In this document: piece by piece, positions 60,908-64,000 of the stretch | Layout of the letters: every line of letters starts with the position of its first letter | How positions within the stretch are numbered: position 1 is the stretch's first letter | NCBI RefSeq assembly: GCF_050920755.1 | Contig: NZ_CP158480.1 | Span: 2,170,001-2,234,000 of the forward strand | Direction: 5' to 3' | From: Oligella sp050920755 | GTDB lineage: Bacteria > Pseudomonadota > Gammaproteobacteria > Burkholderiales > Burkholderiaceae_B | Length of the DNA stretch: 64,000 nucleotides | Notes under the pieces: model-generated | Seen by the model: the letters and a program-made list of their open reading frames with translations, nothing else | Told to the model about the DNA's origin: nothing | Database searches by the model: none | Program-made: the position numbers and the translations under genes

Positions 60908-62029
60908 CTACGCTTCCGAGCTCTGAGCTAGGGGTGGCTTTGGCTTTTTAACCCGAATTTGACGCCAAAAGAAATACACACAGAGCATGGTCGCCAGTAA
61001 ATTAAGCCCAAGCGTACCCTCAAAAAAGCCTACCGTACCGTTACCAATCCAACCGCGCATCAGGTTCAGTAAATTCATATAGAGTAAGGCAACCAGTCCG
61101 GCAATAATCAGATTAATCGAACGTCCCATACGCGGATTCACCGCCCCCAAGGGAATCGCCAGTAATGCCAGATTTAAGGCAGCGATAGGCATCGATACAC
61201 GCCACATAATCTGTCCGTTACTCTTTGGCTGACGATCATTAATTAAATCCAAAATAGGACGCGCCTTCAGACGTGATAATACCACCTGTCGAATCGCTTC
61301 CTCACTGCCCGCATCGGCCGTTTTAATTTGCATGGTAAAGGAATCGAAATGCGTCATCCGAAACTCGGTGGATTCATTGCGCATATCGTAGCGATTACCG
61401 GGACCCAAATCAATAAAGCGACGACCCTGATCATCTACCCGATAATCCGCATGATCGGCGGCAATGGTACTGCTCCAGCCGTTTTTTTCATTAATACGGA
61501 CAAAAACCTTGCCCAAACCGCTATCCAGCGCCTCATCCTGCTCAATAAAAAAAACACGAGCGCCATTTTGCGTTTCAATAAACTGACCGGTCGCAATTTT
61601 AAAAATATCCGAACGCTGCTCAAAACGCTGACGATACTCTTCAATCTGTGCATAGGCCCAAGGCGACACCTGAATCGTCAACAAAGCAATCAACGCACAA
61701 ATCGGCAAGGCAATACGCAAAACCGGTCTTAACCAAGTGATTAAAGAAATACCGCTGGTAAACCACACCACCATCTCATTTTCCCGATAACTGCGCGAAA
61801 CGGTGATAATTACAGCAATAAATAAAGTCACTGTTAAAATAGTGGGTAGCGCCGTGACACTGGAAAAAGCAGCAATCCCCAAGACAATGTCCGAGCCGAT
61901 GGAGCCCTCTGCCGCTTGGCCTAACAGCCTGACCAACAACACACTGAGCCAGACCACCATCAACGTGGACATCACAACACCGGCGTGACTGCTTATTTCG
62001 TTAACTGCTGAGCGTTTGAATAGCGACAT
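60908..62029 (-). CDS. lptF: LPS export ABC transporter permease LptF
   Basis: Inner-membrane permease of the Lpt machine that extracts LPS and hands it to LptC/A; 373 residues. Six hydrophobic segments flank a periplasmic beta-jellyroll: N-terminal LVRLLGQAAEGSIGSD and TVSRSYRENEMVVWFTSGIS (coupling region), periplasmic FIEQDEALDSGLGKVFVRIN, and C-terminal WRVSMPIAALNLALLAIPLG. Divergent from pepA with 65 bp between starts. The usual partner lptG does not follow; a LysR gene does. Confidence 0.93.
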   Translation of the reverse strand: MSLFKRSAVNEISSHAGVVMSTLMVVWLSVLLVRLLGQAAEGSIGSDIVLGIAAFSSVTALPTILTVTLFIAVIITVSRSYRENEMVVWFTSGISLITWLRPVLRIALPICALIALLTIQVSPWAYAQIEEYRQRFEQRSDIFKIATGQFIETQNGARVFFIEQDEALDSGLGKVFVRINEKNGWSSTIAADHADYRVDDQGRRFIDLGPGNRYDMRNESTEFRMTHFDSFTMQIKTADAGSEEAIRQVVLSRLKARPILDLINDRQPKSNGQIMWRVSMPIAALNLALLAIPLGAVNPRMGRSINLIIAGLVALLYMNLLNLMRGWIGNGTVGFFEGTLGLNLLATMLCVYFFWRQIRVKKPKPPLAQSSEA

Positions 62030-62094
62030 AGAGATTCTTAAGCGATAATAACTAACACAATTAAGTTTTAATTATAAGGAATAAGGACAGATAA

Positions 62095-63597
62095 ATGGAA
62101 TTTAAAATACACCAAGTAAAGTCATTTGAAGATATTAAGACAGACGCCCTGATTGTCGGCGTTTATCAGGATCAGAAACTAAGCCTTGCCGCTGAAGCCA
62201 TTGATAAAGCGTCGAAGAATGCCATTAGTCCATTACTGAAAAAAGAGTTTAAAGCGACGCTTGGCAGCACCCTGGTGCTACGTCATCTGAAGGGCGTGGA
62301 CGCTGAGCGTATTATCCTTATCGGTCTTGGTAAAAAGGATGATTATAATGCAAAGGCTATGCTAAAAGCGCATGAAAGCCTTGCCAAGCTTTGCAATGAG
62401 CTAAGCCTGGAGGAAGCGGTTAATACCTTATTATTGGAAAAAACGGCAGACATATCTTTGGAAAAGGCGGTGAGATTAGCCACTCGCACCCTTCAAAACG
62501 CACAGTACAGCTACACCACCACTTTGGGCAAAGAGGCCCAAAAGACCAAGGAAGCGCCAACGCTGAAGAAATTGACATTTATTCTTAATGATAAGCATGA
62601 CAAAGCCCTGGATAAGGCAATCGCTGAGGGTCAAGCCATTGCCCGCGGTATGGCGGTGACGCGTGAATTGGGTAACTTACCGAGCAATATCGCTACCCCT
62701 AGTTACTTAGGCGAGCAGGCCAAGGCTTTAGCTAAAGAGTACAAATCATTGGAAGTACAAGTGTTGGAGAAAAAGCAGATCGAAGCGCTCAAAATGGGCT
62801 CTTTTCTATCCGTTGCGGCCGGTTCTGAAGAGCCGCCACGCTTTATTGTGTTACATCACAAGCCTAAAAAAGACCACTCTGACAAAGCGCCGATTGTCTT
62901 TGTCGGCAAGGGTGTGACCTTTGATACCGGCGGTATTTCACTAAAACCGGGCGCCTCCATGGATGAGATGAAATGGGATATGTGTGGTGCCGCAACTGTC
63001 TTAGGTCTGTTTAAATTTATCGGTGAGATTGAGTTGGACCGCGAGGTTGTGGGTCTTATCCCGGCCACTGAAAATATGCCTAGCGGTCACGCCACCAAAC
63101 CCGGTGATGTGGTGACCAGCATGTCCGGTCAAACCATTGAGATTCTCAATACGGACGCTGAGGGCCGCTTAATCCTATGTGATGCTTTAACCTATGCTGA
63201 GCGCTATGAGCCGGCCGCGGTAATTGACATTGCTACTTTAACCGGTGCTTGCGTGATTGCCCTCGGTAAGGTTAATAGCGGTCTTTTTGCCAATAATGAT
63301 GACTTAAGTGCAGCGCTCCAAAAGGCGGGTAAAAACGCTTGCGATCCGGCTTGGCCAATGCCTTTAGATGAAGAATATCAGCAACAGCTGAAAAGCAATT
63401 TTGCCGATATGCAAAATATCGGTGGGCGTGATGCGGGCGCTGTGACTGCGGCTTGCTTCCTTGCTCGCTTTACTGAAAAGTATCCGTGGGCACACTTGGA
63501 TATTGCCGGTACCGCGTGGGATAAAGACGGCGTCACCAAGGGTTCAACCGGTCGTCCGTTGCCTTTATTAGCACACTATCTATTAGACAACCAGTAG
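62095..63597 (+). CDS. pepA: Leucyl aminopeptidase (M17)
   Basis: Hexameric two-metal aminopeptidase of 500 residues. The metal and catalytic residues lie in VGKGVTFDTGGISLKPGASM (Lys, Asp), MDEMKWDMCGAATVLG (Asp) and the M17 signature NTDAEGRLILCDAL (Asp, Glu, Arg). The N-terminal macro-like domain precedes it. In E. coli it also acts as a DNA-binding factor in Xer recombination. It is followed by holC, the common pepA-holC order. Confidence 0.97.
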   Translation: MEFKIHQVKSFEDIKTDALIVGVYQDQKLSLAAEAIDKASKNAISPLLKKEFKATLGSTLVLRHLKGVDAERIILIGLGKKDDYNAKAMLKAHESLAKLCNELSLEEAVNTLLLEKTADISLEKAVRLATRTLQNAQYSYTTTLGKEAQKTKEAPTLKKLTFILNDKHDKALDKAIAEGQAIARGMAVTRELGNLPSNIATPSYLGEQAKALAKEYKSLEVQVLEKKQIEALKMGSFLSVAAGSEEPPRFIVLHHKPKKDHSDKAPIVFVGKGVTFDTGGISLKPGASMDEMKWDMCGAATVLGLFKFIGEIELDREVVGLIPATENMPSGHATKPGDVVTSMSGQTIEILNTDAEGRLILCDALTYAERYEPAAVIDIATLTGACVIALGKVNSGLFANNDDLSAALQKAGKNACDPAWPMPLDEEYQQQLKSNFADMQNIGGRDAGAVTAACFLARFTEKYPWAHLDIAGTAWDKDGVTKGSTGRPLPLLAHYLLDNQ

Positions 63598-63613
63598 TTT
63601 TAGGGAAATGGCG

Positions 63614-64000
63614 ATGAGCGTTAGGGTTTATTTTGCGTTTGGGGTTAGGCACCGCATTCAACAGGCGGCGCTGACGGCCGCAAAGAACTATCGCTCAGCC
63701 AAAAAAATCCTAGTCTACAGTTCCGAGCCGAAGCGACTGATGGGATTCAGTCGCATGCTCTGGAACGTGGCTCCGAGTGCCTTTATACCGCAAGAGCGCG
63801 TGGACTCAGCGGCGCATTTAGCGCAGTTAATCAATGAGGAATGGGCCGATGGCGAACGACCACAGCCTGTTTTTCTAGTACAGGATCCGGCCTTACTTAG
63901 CACACCGGAATTAACAGCGATTGCCGCTGAGGTGTGGCTATTAAATCTGGATTTAGACTGTCCGCCGCATTATCAACAATTTGCCTGTGTATTGGAAATC
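63614..64000 (+). CDS. holC: DNA polymerase III chi subunit, 5' part (cut by window edge)
   Basis: 129 codons visible, no stop before the right edge. The start MSVRVYFAFGVRHRIQQAAL and the parts SEPKRLMGFSRMLWNVAPSA FIP and PVFLVQD, VWLLNLDLDCP match HolC. The chi subunit links the clamp loader to SSB. ATG at 63614 is preferred (AGGG nine bases upstream); an in-frame ATG lies two codons earlier. It follows pepA by 16 bp. Confidence 0.88.
   Translation, partial: MSVRVYFAFGVRHRIQQAALTAAKNYRSAKKILVYSSEPKRLMGFSRMLWNVAPSAFIPQERVDSAAHLAQLINEEWADGERPQPVFLVQDPALLSTPELTAIAAEVWLLNLDLDCPPHYQQFACVLEI

Noticed and set aside
1..64000. tRNA, rRNA or tmRNA genes
   Set aside because: No cloverleaf-like sequence with a GTTCGA-type T-arm and no rRNA segment was recognised by eye; a covariance search would be needed to exclude them.

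Overview
The window looks like chromosomal DNA from a low-to-mid GC betaproteobacterium, most likely of the family Alcaligenaceae (an Oligella- or Pelistega-like organism). This rests on a 14-gene nuo cluster of betaproteobacterial type, Neisseria/Bordetella-style trimeric porins, azurin, a CysB-type LysR regulator, a DUF2818 membrane protein and the lptF|pepA-holC arrangement. The genus is an inference. No rRNA or tRNA gene and no CRISPR array was seen.

Layout. 1-3.2 kb: the start of a CobN-like gene (cut by the left edge) behind a TonB-dependent receptor whose promoter lies between the arms of a perfect inverted repeat. 3.2-10.8 kb: rpsP-rimM-trmD, an SLC13/DASS carrier, a TusA-like protein, alaS, a small lipoprotein and a DUF2818-type membrane protein. 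11-14 kb: the glutathione-dependent formaldehyde operon (frmA-fghA), then a tandem glycine riboswitch in front of a UPF0126/TRIC-type transporter. 14.1-19.3 kb: an insertion-rich stretch. An IS5-family element has removed the 5' end of yjdM. A TonB receptor plus siderophore-binding-protein operon has a 563-bp IS66 derivative (only tnpB, perfect 8-bp target duplication) lodged between its Fur-box promoter and its start codon. 19.5-34.2 kb: the complete nuoA-N operon for NADH:quinone oxidoreductase (complex I), on the minus strand.

34.5-39.1 kb: a porin pseudogene that has lost about 175 codons around an IS3-family element, then an intact paralogous porin with a motif-rich upstream region, then azurin. 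39.2-48.6 kb: ispH and fkpB, divergent radC, nagB, a small unknown gene, rpmE2, a GT-C type glycosyltransferase, two drug efflux pumps (MATE, Bcr/CflA) and rpmB-rpmG. 48.7-56.3 kb: a C-terminal remnant of an Rpn-type nuclease, pepP, a DUF423 protein, scoAB, ETF:ubiquinone oxidoreductase and an NlpC/P60 hydrolase. 56.6-59.7 kb: an accessory-looking segment with an AlbA_2/Schlafen-type ATP-binding protein, a 301-bp array of 12-13 bp repeats with a second array of the same period, and a Fur-boxed DUF2325 gene with a 55-codon companion. 59.8-64 kb: a CysB-like regulator, lptF, pepA and the start of holC.

Functional themes: respiration (complex I, ETF-QO, azurin, CoA transferase) and iron or metal uptake (two TonB receptors, a siderophore-binding protein, two Fur boxes). 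Three different IS families have each damaged or re-wired a neighbouring gene. The best candidates for something new are the Fur-boxed DUF2325-micropeptide pair, the 12-13 bp repeat arrays, and the operator-like dyads upstream of the first TonB receptor and the intact porin.
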